The notes: a model not told the origin generated them from the sequence alone. Positions 31,539-44,443 are shown, numbered from the stretch's first letter. The stretch is DNA of 64,000 bases from Adineta ricciae (GCA_905250025.1 CAJNOJ010000054.1:415989-479988); one strand, 5' to 3'. A program made the numbers and translations.

Positions 31539-31946
31539 ATCCGATGGACAGTTGAATAGAATTTTCTGTCAGATATTGGCTTTTATTTATTTTCTTATTG
31601 TTACTGTTACTCTTGCTAAAAAACATTTACTTGTGGGTAAAGAGGATTCATTGCTATTTTGTTTCTTGCGAGAGAGAGCGAAATGGACGCTAGATGTCAC
31701 TAATTGTCTGTCTCATAAACTTATAATAAATAAGAAAATAATTACATGAATGTTTTCATCAAATAAGTGTAGCAATTTGAGTGAAATGATTGTTTTTTAC
31801 TACGTAAATATCTGAGAGAGGCTTACGTGAGGCAATAATGGTTATCTGAGTGTGTATCAAGCGGAAAAAGAAAAATATGTCCGTCGTTTTTTAATCTATT
31901 TGCAATATATCACAGTCAATCAAGTGATTAGAAATAATCATTATCA

Positions 31947-33449
31947 ATGGCAATATTCGGTTTACAAATTGTTATTTCTTTAGTTGTGTTTTGTTTTTTA
32001 ACTAAATTAACGAAGTATTATTCATTTGGTCGTTGGTTATTATGCAAAGGTTTATTTCGTTATTGGCCACCGACAAATGAAGAGTTCAAACAAGCCATCA
32101 AACAACGCTATGCAAAGGAATCGACAAATAAATCGAAAAAGCAAGCAAACATCTCGAAATCGTATCACAAAGCTTCTTCGGAGAATAACAACGATTCAAA
32201 CACAACCGAAGAATTTCCAATTCCAGCGGATACATCAATTGAATTGAAATTAATTCCAATCGTTCATAAAGATGCAATTTATGTGAAATATATCGATGAA
32301 TTCTTTTCCTTAGTTGATTTTATCTCTGGCTCGATTGTTATTTTTCTTTTAACAGAAATTTATCTCTACATCATCCCAATAATTCGTCAGAATAATGAAC
32401 ATTTAAATGAGATTAATCTGAGCTTATTCTGGTGTTCAATCTCATTGTTACTTGCATCGATTGTTTTGACAAGATTTGTACGAGAATATTTAAAAGTTGA
32501 CGAAGGAATTTTATGCATTCTCTTCGGTGCTTTTTCGTTTCTTCTTGCACTCTGCTTGCAATTCATCGATGAACGTTTCTTTCATTTTAATCTGAAAGAA
32601 ACATATGGAAACCGCACGATCGTTTATAACGATGACAATGACGAAGAAATGAACTATCTCGATCGTCGTTTTATATACATCGTTATGTGTTTAGCGGTCC
32701 TGAATGCTTATCAATCAATCATACTTTTTTTCCCAGCATTTCGTTTTGGTCAATTGCAATACTTATTCGTCTTAAAAAATCGACAATCAAAACGAGATTT
32801 CAAACAAATCTTAGTTTTTCTCTTAACTATAGTCAATTTTACCCTACCGATATTCACATGTTTACTATGGTTGAAACCAATCATTCAACGTTTTGATGAA
32901 ACTCATCTTATACAATTGAAGATCGTTTCCGTCATATTCTGTTCAATTTTACGAATTTGTCTATTCAAACCATACATGCAAATCTATCTTGACACAGCCT
33001 TCGATCGTGTCAAGACTCTCTACGAGCAACAACAATCCACTTCTACACGAATAACCAATCTTTCCTATCAACGTAACGTCACATCCATATTCTTATATCT
33101 TGGTGTCGTTACATCTCAATACATCTTACCGATTTTTATTGAATTGATTATTTGCTTCTATTTGAAAGTCTTTTCTTCAAATAATAATGTTCTACCACTT
33201 CATGCTCCAACTCCACCACGCTGGTTGCAATACTTTGATAATTATATGACGAATTCTACTGATGCAAATTCATCATTAGCTGCATCTTGGAATGAAATGA
33301 GAACGTTGTTTAGTAGTCAACATTTCACAGTCTTAATTTCGTATATTCTCTTTTGGCACCATACAATGTTTTGCTTGGTCAGTTGTGGATCATTAATTTA
33401 TAATACGTATATTCAACGTGAACAATATATACATGCTAAAAACGATTGA
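31947..33449 (+). CDS. TMEM161: TMEM161 family multi-pass membrane protein
   Basis: 500 residues in one exon, with no introns. The N-terminus carries the family hallmark: a first membrane helix followed by YSFGRWLLCKGLFRYWPP (residues 25-42), close to the CSFARWLLC.GSLFRY segment of animal TMEM161A/B. A Lys/Ser/Asn-rich loop follows, then about eight more hydrophobic helices, including FFSLVDFISGSIVIFLLTEIYLY and LRICLFKPYMQIYLD. Length and order of segments match the family (about 480 residues). In vertebrates TMEM161B affects cardiac rhythm; the molecular function is not settled. Lack of introns is notable next to intron-rich neighbours and could reflect a retrocopy or intron loss. Confidence 0.85.
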   Translation: MAIFGLQIVISLVVFCFLTKLTKYYSFGRWLLCKGLFRYWPPTNEEFKQAIKQRYAKESTNKSKKQANISKSYHKASSENNNDSNTTEEFPIPADTSIELKLIPIVHKDAIYVKYIDEFFSLVDFISGSIVIFLLTEIYLYIIPIIRQNNEHLNEINLSLFWCSISLLLASIVLTRFVREYLKVDEGILCILFGAFSFLLALCLQFIDERFFHFNLKETYGNRTIVYNDDNDEEMNYLDRRFIYIVMCLAVLNAYQSIILFFPAFRFGQLQYLFVLKNRQSKRDFKQILVFLLTIVNFTLPIFTCLLWLKPIIQRFDETHLIQLKIVSVIFCSILRICLFKPYMQIYLDTAFDRVKTLYEQQQSTSTRITNLSYQRNVTSIFLYLGVVTSQYILPIFIELIICFYLKVFSSNNNVLPLHAPTPPRWLQYFDNYMTNSTDANSSLAASWNEMRTLFSSQHFTVLISYILFWHHTMFCLVSCGSLIYNTYIQREQYIHAKND

Positions 33450-33686
33450 ATCAAACATTTTTGAGTGCGACGTACCTTGTTATGTAGTTTGTTCTGGTTT
33501 TTCACTCTCAGGAATGATCTTACCTTCGTGTTCTTTTTTCTACACTTTTCGTACTTATGTCCTTTTTTTTTAATATCAGTTTAGTCTTTCATATTAGGAA
33601 ACATGTTTGATGTTGCAGTTCTTTCTCTTTCTAGATTTTTGAAACAAAATTTTAGTTTTTATTTTGGAGTTTTCCTCATTCAAGCG

Positions 33687-34996
33687 ATGATGTTAACAAC
33701 AGTTGATGTCGAAACGGACGTACGACGTCAATATAATCGACGAGTACTTTTCTGTATACGGATCAGGTAAAAATAATGTTTTATTACTCTAAGCCTTTAC
33801 TGACGATTTCAACTTAATCTTATTTAATCGTTTGGAGGTCACCGCTTTGTGAAAGTACATAGTTTCAAGAACAATGATAAGGTTTTGTTTGATTTATAGA
33901 GCTGCTGCATTGTTGATTGGTCTATGGGATCTGATGGTTCATTCCATTGTGCTTTGTGCACTGATATTCATGTTTCGTCACTCAATACCAAAAATAGAGG
34001 ATGAATCATTTTTAGAAAGACATCATAGTTTGAATTCCCAACAATCTCCATTGCTTGATTCTCATCCGGATCAACTGCCAAGATCAATGATGGAACAGAA
34101 AAATGTTCTCTCAAGCAATTTTTTATTAAATCGAATTCTTGAAAAACGAAATGTCACGCGAATGCCAATGGGATTGAATACACGTAATTTTTACTCGAAT
34201 TTGGATTTAATGACTGTGAAATGGGCTTCTTCACTGAGCTCACGTATGCATTTCTTGTTTGTTTTCAAAATTCAACTTCACCTCTATCCATAAATAATTC
34301 TATTCTAGAAGACAAATGTGTCGTATTCTTCGTTGTTTTCTCAGCTACAATTCTGATTCTTGCACACATCTGTGGTGTATTAACTGTAAGTATAGAATCT
34401 CCTTTGTTCGACGAAAATGTTTCTTTTATCTTCGGAATTCTCTAGAACAAACCATCATACATCGTCCCATACTTTTTAATCAAAGTATTCAATGTTATTA
34501 TCTCTATTTTATCCATGTTAGGTTTTTATGCATATATGCCTGATGTTACCATTTGGCTTCGTATACAACCTGATTTTCCATTTAAACATAACCTACTCGA
34601 ATTAGATTCTCAAACCCTTCAACTAGTTGTCTTTAGTTTTCTCCTCTTCATCGTTTTAGCCAAAGTAAATCTTTCCCCAAAGGCAAATATTCATCCTTTA
34701 AAAACATGCTTCTGCCTTTTATAGATTTACATCGCAGCAATTATCTGGTATTGCTATGGCTATATTACTGCGTTGACCATGGCTCGATCCATTGGAACAT
34801 TTACAACTAATGATGATATTCGACCAATTACTGGCGAAGTAAAATCTTCGTTTTCAGTCGTGTTTCATAGTTGATTTTCTCTTGATTGTAGATGTATTCA
34901 CCGCCTAAATATGAAGAAGCTATTAAATCGACTAGTCAACAGCAATACGTACACGCACCACCACCTTACACACCATTACTTCACTCATCGATGTAG
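33687..34996 (+). CDS. LAPTM4: LAPTM4-like lysosomal membrane protein
   Basis: Six exons (33687-33766, 33900-34243, 34309-34385, 34446-34664, 34725-34838, 34892-34996) join in frame to 312 residues. Four hydrophobic helices: RAAALLIGLWDLMVHSIVL; VVFFVVFSATILILAHICG; a third around VFNVIISILSMLGFYAYM; and a fourth around LQLVVFSFLLFIVLAKIYI. Between the third and fourth is the family-type loop with a QPDFPFKHNLLELD segment. The cytosolic tail has PPKY and PPPY motifs, the Nedd4-type ubiquitin ligase docking sites that sort LAPTM proteins to late endosomes and lysosomes. An insert of about 75 polar residues between helices 1 and 2 makes it longer than vertebrate LAPTM4 (about 230). Confidence 0.75.
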
Positions 34997-35433
34997 AAAA
35001 ACACATTCCGAATCGAACTTTTTCTTTCTTGTCGTTCTTCTAATAGATCTACTCATTTCTATTTCTTTTCCGAACTTCTTGCATATATTCGAAACTAACA
35101 AATTGAACGTGGCGAACCATATTTGTGTAAAAACATTCACTTCAATTAATCACTAACATTTATCTCTTTTCGTTCGTTTTTGATACAGTTAAATACAACA
35201 ATGACTAACGACTAAATACTGCGATTTTTAACTATTCGACACCTATTTACATACATATATAAAAGATAATTCTGTCTTGCGGAATGTTAATATCAAAGAG
35301 GAAGATCAATCGTTTCTATTGGCTTATAACAACTTAAGCCTTTAAGACATGAATACATATACAGACTGACTATAAAAATCGATTACATATCATAGATATT
35401 CATACACCATCCAGAAGAAACCGAGACAAAAAA
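34997..35433. other. Short intergenic region
   Basis: No gene seen. It holds the LAPTM4-like 3' end and the promoter of the next plus-strand gene. TATATAAAAG at about 35258-35267 is a possible TATA box, though it lies about 170 bp before the start codon. Confidence 0.4.
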
Positions 35434-35877
35434 ATGTTTCTGTCATTTCTAACCGTCTGTCTATTTATATCACTTGCAACATCCATACGACTTGTACCTG
35501 GGAACGTTCATGTCCAATTATTATCCAATAACCAAATTTCAAGCAAGACATATCGATCAGGAGCAACCGTTCATTATACAATTGAATTCGAAAATGTTCC
35601 TATGGATGATAATGTGAACATTGGTATTGAAATTCGTGGCTCCAATCCGGCCGGTGGACCTCGTGGTTATATAGCATTAGCACGTAGCGTTAGTTCAATC
35701 AAAGATTTTGTCCAAGAAACAAATAACAAACTTCAATTCAAACTAACGCCCAATGAAATCTTTGCTGGTTATAGCTGGCACTTACGTCCATTTCTTTTCT
35801 ATGATGATCAAGCAATGGGCTCAACGAATATGATGAATTCGGGTTCATCGGAAACGTTTCATGTTCTCAAACAATGA
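35434..35877 (+). CDS. Small secreted protein, unknown family
   Basis: 147 residues in one exon. A clear signal peptide (MFLSFLTVCLFISLATSIR) is followed by an all-beta-looking mature chain with alternating hydrophobic residues (VHVQLLSNN, VHYTIEFENV, NIGIEIRGSNPAGGPRGYIA, LQFKLTPNEIFAGYSWHLRPFLFYDD). The mature part has no cysteines. I do not recognise it. The stop codon overlaps an AATAAA. Confidence 0.65.
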   Translation: MFLSFLTVCLFISLATSIRLVPGNVHVQLLSNNQISSKTYRSGATVHYTIEFENVPMDDNVNIGIEIRGSNPAGGPRGYIALARSVSSIKDFVQETNNKLQFKLTPNEIFAGYSWHLRPFLFYDDQAMGSTNMMNSGSSETFHVLKQ

Positions 35878-35957
35878 ATAAAATGAAGGTTTTTTCTTGA
35901 AAAAAAATATTTTCTCTGAGATGTTCTAATTAAGAAAAAAACAAACAATCTAATCAT

Positions 35958-35975
35958 AATAAAATAAAATTTATT
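35958..35975. terminator. Back-to-back polyadenylation signals of convergent genes
   Basis: Within 18 bp there are AATAAA words on the plus strand (35958-35963 and 35963-35968) and one on the minus strand (35970-35975). They lie in the 141 bp between the stop of the small secreted gene and the stop of TTLL3. Confidence 0.55.
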
Positions 35976-36018
35976 GACACGGTTGATTTCTTCAAACTAA
36001 ATTCTTTCTTTTCACCGT

Positions 36019-39000
36019 TTATGCAACAACGGCAATAGACGAGGATGCTGCTGCTGCTGTCGAATGACCATGATTATCATTCATATTGGATATGGTTGAG
36101 ATAGTCGCTGGAATTGAAATTGTTGATAAACTTGGCAGATGAGACGGAGGAATGATTGTTTTTCGTGATTTGAAAGGTTTTGATGTCGTAGAAGTCAATG
36201 TTACCGATGAGTGAGCTGGTTTATATGATAACCAAGTTCGTTGGTATTGACGAAAGAATGGGAATTGATGTGGAACTTTCACACCTAAATAATTCAATCA
36301 ATGCTTGTCTGAAGATCTTTTCATGGGACAAAGCACGCACGCACACACGCACAAAAGGTGATAGATTTGATTAGAGTGAGTTAGTAGCTGAATGACAAGC
36401 GAAAATTTGTCAAAGCTATTGTTTGTTGGTGAACTTGCCTTTGTGTAAGAATAAGAAATCCTCTACGTTTATTTTGGAAATTGGACTATATTTGTTCATT
36501 GATCCTAGATGCAAAGATAAACATAACTAATGGGGACATCAGGTCTTGTTTTGATCTGCATGTTGATACAAGGACGCACTCTCACAGAACATGAAGCATA
36601 ATGCAACGAAATGAAGTACAGAAGCCAGAACACGAAACAATGTGTCTGAGATGAGGATGATGTTTTGTTCGTGCAAAAGAACAACGTTTTTGGAATTCAC
36701 TAGATTTGTATTTTAACAAAATGACGCGAGAGAAAAATTTATTCTTGAACAGTGGGCTGTGAAGTTGAAATATATAGAGAAGAGAAAAGTGTTTGTTCAT
36801 CATCAGATGAGAGGCGAGTTTTTCGATGATTCACAACAAATCGTTGTTTGATGATTCGATTGATATGTTGAGAACGAACTGGTAGGACTGGCAAGCGAGT
36901 TATACCCAATGATGCTAGTAGATCTTTAGGAAATAGGAATTAGTTTGCATTTTCATATTCGCAAAAAAAGAATTTCGATACGAAAGAAAAAAAAGACAAA
37001 ATTCTTCTTGACCTTTCTTACCTTTTGGTGATGGAGGATTATCATTTACTCTTGTTTTACTTATGTGACGAACAGGAAGATTCTCCAATGATAAACGCGT
37101 GGGATGGGGTTTAACTTGTTTTTGACGTAGGTCTGGTTGTTGACTTTGACTCAATCGATAAATGATATTTGTACGAGATGGTAACAATAAATTATCATTC
37201 GATGACATTTTATCCGAAGGATTGTCTGATGAAGAGTTGAATTCCACACGACTCAATGCTGGTTGACTCATTTCACGACGAAGTTTAAGAGCAGCGAGAT
37301 TATGAAAACTTTTCGAAGACAAGATTTGATTGTCGGTAAGACGCGAACTCGATCGTTGAGCTAAAGTTGGTTGGTTTTCAGCCGGCATGATAGACGAAGA
37401 AGATGAAGGCGATAACGAATTCGATTGCGTAGGCGCAGACATTGGTGTTTTATTCACAGTAGCGTTCTTGTTATTGTTCATCGTATTATTATTTTGTGTA
37501 GCGTTTGTCACCGGAGGAGCATAGTTTGTCGGTCGACCGGTTTTACAAACTTTGCCTAGGAGTGTAGCGATAATTATTTGAATATGGAAAGGTAAGTAAA
37601 TCTTTGTTACCTTCAACACGAAGATCAATTCCAACATAGATTGGAACAGGCACAATTGTTCCTCTGTGAATCATTTCAAATCGGCCTGTATCAGCTGATC
37701 GATTGTATCTGCGATCGATCATCACTGTACATCAAAATTCTTTGTCAATAAAAATAATTTTTCTCCGTGAAAAAGTCGAATACCTTTACATGTATCTTCT
37801 AAAACGCCATCGCACATTTCTGTAGTGACGAGAGTACTACGCGCCATTGTTGGACTACAGTTAATCTCAATCAACCAAGGTTTAAGGTCTTCACCAAGCA
37901 TAAAATCAGCACCAAATAATTCGAAAGAATTCTATTTTGTAACATCAGAAGATCGAATTTATCTTTTTAAGGAATAGTCCTTACTTTTCTTGGATCAATG
38001 GTATCTTGCGCGACAAGCATTGAACACACGATCGCATTTTTCATCGCTGGATATATGAATTGGTCCCAACGATCAGCTAAATTATTAGGTCGAAGATATT
38101 TGTCGACAAATTCTGCATTCGTCCACATATTCTCCGCTAGATCACAAAAAATCAGCACTAAATTAAGATTTTTTCAATCGTGTATTTACCTGGAAGGTCA
38201 TTATGTCGATTGGAATTGTTCTTATAATTCTTCTGTATTGAATAATTACATAAGTGTACATTTTGTTGTCTTGTTTCCAAACTGAAATGTTCAGTGCAAA
38301 AACGCAAATAACAGTCCTTATACATCCATATAGTTAATGGATTCCAATCAGTAACTAAAAACCACTGACGAATATCGAATTTAATTTTATGAATAAGTAA
38401 TGGACGTTCAATATATTTTTGTACAACGAATTTACCATCTTTAGTTAAAGTTGATGAGCATAGTTTCAATATGTCTTCTAAACGATCGTATACAACAATT
38501 CCTAAAGATAAAAACCATTGCATGTCATAGGCATTGCATGAAGAAAGAAATCAGACCTCGTCCTCTTGATTTAGCACCAGGTTTAAGAATCCAGATATCT
38601 CTCGTTCCATCAATATGATATTGAGCCCAATGCTGCTCAACATTTCTTAGTGCTTCGTCAATTCTGCCCAGATAATTCTCCATCTTTTCAATATCACCAT
38701 TCGAACTGAAAAATTAAGAGAACAGTGTACAATCTTTGCTAGTAAACCTTATCTTCCTTATTCTTACTGTGAAGCAACATAGAATTGTTCGATAAAATGT
38801 GTCCATTGTTCTTCGGTCGTTTCAGGTTGTGTTGCTTGATTAATATCAATATCTTCATGTTCGCGTGACAATGTGTAGTCGTCGACTATTTTTAAAGCAA
38901 ATTCAATGTACGAAGAGGATACAATTTTCGGTGGATTTTTCCCATTGTTTGACTTTGCTGTTAATTGACCCGGAGGTAAAGTAACTGATCGTTGTAATTG

Positions 39001-40081
39001 TAGCTCTTCTTCGTTAGGTACAGGTACTTCAGGTTTCGGTTCAGCTGGACTGTCGGAACTCATGGCTAATATAGAAGTCATATCTGGTTCTGCGACACCT
39101 TTACATCGATTTTGAATGAGTTTAAGAAAACTGACACATGCTGTTAAACGATAATCATCTTAAGAAAAGAAGTTCAAGTGTTCTATTGTGAATGAAGGAA
39201 TGAAATTTACTGATGAAAGCAACTTTATCGTCTTCATGGGATAATTTATAACACCGAGGAAAGAATTCATCCGCACAACCCGGGTGAAACCATTGCAGAC
39301 TTCGAAGACTGTTACAAAGGCCAACCTAAGTTTTGCAAAAATATATGTAGTCACATGAAAATCAACTCTTCAAATGAACCTTTGTAGTAAAACATCCATT
39401 TCTCGAATAATGATTCACCATTTGATCTTTATTTAATGTGCTTGTATCGTAAGTAGCTCGAACACTCCAGATAAAGTTTGGTGCAGCTGTTCTTACCAGA
39501 CGAGAAAGAAGTCCGTAATAACCATCATTTTCTTCCCATGGTGGTATCGTTGTGTCATCTTCATACGACGGATGTTCGTCTAAGCGAAGAAAAAAACTAA
39601 ATGACTGCTGATCTTTAACAATTCTGTTTTTCTCTACCTAGATCATCATCATCATTGACATCATCATTTTCATCTTCATCATCTTCATCGCTCTTGTTTT
39701 TCTTATCAGATTTTTTATTTGCATGAACAGCTGGTAATGTATTTCCTCGATAGAATTTCTCAATCCAACCACGACTATATCAACCAAATACGATAAAGCT
39801 CAGCTAATATCAAAGACTGAAAAGCAACTAACCGTCTTAACGATTCACGAAGTGCAGGATATGGACCAATAATTGTGAATATCTTATGTTCCTAAAATCG
39901 ATTGAACGTGATTTTTCTGGTATTTATTGTTCCTACATACTCGCATTGCACGCTCAGCTTCATCTCTAGCCATTTTCAGTCTCTCAGGATTGATTGTATC
40001 ATTGGGTACGGAACGTTTCGGTGAAGGATCTGCTGGCCGTGTGCCCTTCGGAGGCGATTTCGAACGGTTCGACGGTGACAT
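36019..40081 (-). CDS. TTLL3: Tubulin glycylase, TTLL3/TTLL8 type
   Basis: This enzyme ligates glycine to glutamates of tubulin tails in cilia. It is a multi-exon gene with short introns. Conserved blocks in order: [21 protein letters not shown] (39300-39425) and [18 protein letters not shown], both typical of TTLL3/8; [14 protein letters not shown] (nucleotide-binding); [10 protein letters not shown] and [19 protein letters not shown]; and [23 protein letters not shown] with the metal-binding E-x-N. The start [13 protein letters not shown] (40081) is a basic Ser/Pro-rich leader. After the catalytic domain comes a long low-complexity tail rich in Asn, Ser and Thr, ending in Ala-Val (about 36019-37560). 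One probable exon near 36790-36925 ([18 protein letters not shown]) is assigned with less certainty. A single TTLL3/8 gene would be expected to cover initiation of glycylation. Confidence 0.85.
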
Positions 40082-43001
40082 TCGATATGTAATATTAAAT
40101 AAATCAACAAAAATAAAACTCCGACAGATTTAAGTAGAACAGATGATCAATATGTACGAGTCAATCGTGAAGCATACACATTTTAAACTGATGGGCTTCT
40201 GAAAAGTAAAAAAAAAGGCGTTCTTATTGGATACTTTTCAAAATATACAATATTTGTTCGGTCGCCGGCAGTACGAGGCGTACATATTGTGTCTGGAGAA
40301 TAGAATTGTGAGGAATATATTCCAATGACAATAACAATTTCCGGGGAAACTCAAATCTTTTTTTCCTTTCTTATCGTACCGAAACGACGTTTATGTCTAC
40401 AATCAATGTATAGAAGACATGAAGACAAGCAAACAAAGCAAAAACTCTTCTACTCTTTCAAGCAACAGCCATACATAGAGAAAAAGAAGAAGAAAAAGAA
40501 GGAGAAATTATTAATGTTTCATCGCATACTTTTGAAATAAAAAAAAAGAGAAAAAATGAGAGAAAGTGTGTTGTCATACACACACAATATATACACGAAT
40601 GATCACAATGAACATAACTGGATATCTGAATGCTTAGTAGATCATTTTTTAACACATTTCTCGCTAATTATATCCAGAACTCTACTCGTTAGAAAGGAAG
40701 CTTCATTCATGACCATTTCAAAGGTTTCTCAATGTGCTAATATAATAAGTCTTGATATAAAAATCTAATACTTCAAAGTGTTAACGATGATTATGTTCCG
40801 CATGAATGTTATGCTTGTCTGACGATAATCTCAAATGATAAGATTAGCAATGGATGATTTGTTTCTTAATATAACATGCACAAAAGTAAAACACGAAGTT
40901 AGACGTTGATTTTTGTTTTTGTTTCAAATCAATGTGATGATTCATGACTGATTGTTACATTTACAAAGTATTTCTTTTCGATTTTCAATGCCTAACGGAA
41001 AAAAAGTAACTTGTTTTGACGACAACAAGAAGCATTTCGGTATGTTTTTTGTTTGTTTAAAATGTCGTTTGCCTGCATAATGAATATTCTTTCGCCAAGC
41101 TCTTCATACTCTTTTCTTTTTACTCTTCCATTCGATTTGTAGGTTTGCTGCGATGCAATATACGAGAATGTGTGCAAGTGCGTATGAGACGCTCGTTGAT
41201 TGGAAAATTTTTTCTCGGTCAATAATAAAACGAGTTTGTAACAGAAAAAAGTCGATGAAAAGAAGAAAAACAGTTGAGTATCATGTCAAGTAACGTTACA
41301 TGGCAACGCCTCCATCCAAATCAGAATAATTGCTTTTACATCAAGCTCAAAAGAGAAAAATAACATATAAAGTGAAGAAAACTTTGCTATCGAAAATATG
41401 AACATATAGTAAAAAACAGTCTTTTTATATCTGCAAACTAGGTTATTACCAAAGAAGAATTCGATTCAGGCAACACCAAAAAGAAAGATAGCTGTTTTGC
41501 GAAAGAAATGAATCTTTATCACATAATCGACTGTCATTCATGTCGTAAAATGTACAAAATCATCATAGTCATAAACTGAACGACATTGATACGTTTACAT
41601 CGACTCGAATTTGAAGTTTTCAGTTGTATATCTTATATTTCTGCATGTCTTAGAATCCAATGAATAAATTATGTTATTGAATTGAAATAGGTTGAAGATT
41701 TGTTGATATCTAAAATTGACGCGTAATCATCTTTCGTTTCTAAATGGCTCTCCTATGTTGACTAGCGTTTAACGATCGCATCGCAATCGAAAACATGGAT
41801 GAAGATATTCAGTTGAATAACGACTGCCAATACAAAGACTTCGAGTTGCATACGGCAACATACAATGTAAAAGTGAATTCTATACCTAAACAGAACAGAT
41901 AAGATTGGATGAGTTGGCTTTTGCAAGTTGGCGTAGCATAAGTGTCTCTATGTTTAGAGTTAACCACCACGCCAGTACGAATATCTATTGTTAGCAAAAT
42001 CAGTTTCACTTGCTTTTGACGACATATTTCTAAAAATGAATGGTACTCTTCACTAGACATTGTCGAAAACGAATTCTTTCTTTCGACTTCAAGGGTAAAT
42101 CAACAATAAGAAGTGGATATTCGTAAGATTTAATTTTTAATATTTACGTCCAACACATCTTGGTATAAATTTTCCAGTTGATACAAATCTTCTCGGTAGT
42201 GTCAAACTTGAAAGTTAAATTTAAGTATTCAGCTATTTCTGTTCAACTATTCAAATGTTCTGGTATTTTACTGTTCTAGCACCCACCCACGCCCAGCCCA
42301 TTAGCAAGAAACTACCGTCATTTCTTCGCTTATTTCAGTACTTGTATTGTCTAGACCCAATTTTCTCGGTCTAACATACAATTCTTTATCAATACGTGAG
42401 ATGTTCATTATGACTAGTTAGGAAAAAACTTAGCATCTCGTCGGTAAGTAAAACACATACCCTTTTGCATGTATGATTTGAAATTTGAACTAAATTATGT
42501 AAGAACGGAAGGTGTGTGTTGGGCAAGGTCACGCCCATCATAATTATTTGTGCTGAGAAGAGTTAAATCGACGGGTTAGATGACTCTAGGCACCATCGTA
42601 TAATAGAACTAATTAGCTGAATGTATTGTTCGAATCACTGAGAAGTTGTGCCGTACAAATGATTGAAATCAAATTCCAGATGCACCATCATTGTATTGGC
42701 GATTTTACAACTGGTTGTCAAGCTCATATTGAAATTTGCACTTCGATTAGTCAGATATATGTTTATTCGTTTTTTATTTCTCTATGTACCGATGTATTTT
42801 CTATCTTTTCAGATTCGAATCATCCGATATTACGATGAATCACAATGCTTCTCAAGCATTTGGAATTATGATCTGGTTACTTATCGCCGTTTTATAGCTC
42901 TGCTACGTTTGAAAAAGTATTTATGAGACTTTATGAGATTATTTAAATTCTAACTTGTACATAATAAAAAGATTTGTTGTTGTGAGAAACTTGTTAGCAA
43001 C
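40082..43001. other. Intergenic, 2.9 kb, no gene recognised
   Basis: The largest gene-free stretch. A minus-strand open frame at 41809-42060 starts MSSEEYHSFLEICRQKQVKL and contains LILLTIDIRTGVVVNSKHRD; it may be a stray exon but has no supporting partner exons. The rest is AT-rich with AAAG-type runs near 40480-40550. Confidence 0.5.
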
Positions 43002-43846
43002 ATGAAAAAAGTCGCTATCGTTGTGATCTGTAGTGTTTTGGTACTATTGAGTCGGCCAGTGAAAAGCCGAAAATGTTATCTATGCAGTTGTGAGTATGAA
43101 TGGGAAACAAATGGCGGTACTTGTGGCAATGCAGACTTTGCCACGAATTGTTCTCTGACTGAAGTTGGCGATAAATACTGTTACATAATTAGTACTTATG
43201 ATGGTACTTATGAAACTCGTGTTTTCGAATCGATTTCATCGAATAACTTACAAGATTCCCATTTTATTCAAGCAGTTGAAACAATCGCTCTGTCAAGCAC
43301 AGTATGGCTTCCGACTACGATCAGTTCTATTGCTTATGGATGCGATTGGGACGGTTGTAATAATGTTACACTTGCAAACTATTTACCTGAATCATTTCAA
43401 ATGAAAATCGATCAGACAATTTTAAATACTGAATTGCTCGATGGACAGTTACCCGCAAAAGCTTGTTATTCATGTGGAAAATGTATTAATGATTTAACTG
43501 CTGTTCTATGTAAACAGGTCTCATGTCCAAATGGTATCTGTTATATCGATGAAATACATAATTATTTTACAACAGCCCAGAACAATTGCACATATAATTT
43601 CTTTAGTTATTGTGAGTCATTTACTAATCCGGTACAAACACCAAGTGTTCGAATGCGTGCAACGTACTATATCGATTTGCCCTCGAATAGACAATTAGAA
43701 ATCGATGAAGTCGATATTCGATGCACAAAAGATTATTGCAATTCAATTCAAGTTGTGGAATATTTAAAAGGACAAATTACAACAACAATCAACCTCCATT
43801 CCGATTTCCGGCCATCGCGGGTTAATGCCACCACTACAACCTCTTC

Positions 43847-43887
<41 letters not shown>

Positions 43888-44021
43888 CCGTAACTGGAAG
43901 CACAGACTCAGTCACAACACAATCAACAACTCGACCAACATCAACCAATTCAGCATCTGAGTTGGCAAGATTATATCCACTCGGTGTCTTCTACATGATC
44001 TTAACATTCTTACTACTCTAA
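43002..44021 (+). CDS. Ly6-like GPI-anchored surface protein
   Basis: 339 residues in one exon. It has a signal peptide (MKKVAIVVICSVLVLLSRPVKS), then two cysteine-rich modules of Ly6/uPAR look. The first runs from RKCYLCSCEYEW to GCDWDGCNN, the second from KACYSCGKCI to CTKDYCNS; each ends in a CN-type motif. Several N-glycosylation sites (NCS, NVT, NCT) are present. A stalk of about 45 Thr/Ser residues, encoded partly by an ACA/CAA repeat, follows. The protein ends in a hydrophobic helix with no cytosolic tail (YPLGVFYMILTFLLL), as in GPI-anchored precursors. Fine placement in the Ly6 superfamily is uncertain because cysteine spacing is irregular. Confidence 0.65.
43848..43889 (+). repeat. 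ACA/CAA trinucleotide repeat in coding sequence
   Basis: About 14 ACA codons in a row give a poly-Thr run in the stalk of the Ly6-like protein. Such tracts vary in length between alleles. Confidence 0.85.
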
Positions 44022-44443
44022 CGAACTAAACTTTATCTATGAAAACAAACATTCATGCGCTATTCTTGACTTTTACATTAAAGTACTGTTTTTCAAATTT
44101 AGAATATCGTTCTTTGACAAAATGATTCTTTTTTCTATAATCTGAAACGAAACTTTTTTCAAATTAATATAAATTACATATTGCCATCTGAATACAGATC
44201 CTATGAAGTGGTATAAAGACTGTCAGTGACGCTTGTTCCTTTGTCGAAGCATACCATCTCATGCTACTTTCTTCCGACATTATATTTCAGACCAATAATC
44301 TTTCTTTTTATAGTGTTGCCTTGAGACAAATATAGCAGTTCTTCATTTTTTCAAAGCAGAAAAACCTTACCCTCAACTTTTTTTGTCACCTCGCATTTTC
44401 TTCTCTGTTCACCAAATCGACTCACTTTAAATCGAGCAAAGTA

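Noticed and set aside
41809..42060. 83-residue minus-strand frame starting MSSEEYHSF
   Set aside because: The composition looks protein-like, but no partner exons or domain could be found. It may be a stray or decayed exon.
43748..43948. Minus-strand poly-Val frame
   Set aside because: It is the antisense of the ACA repeat in the Ly6-like gene.
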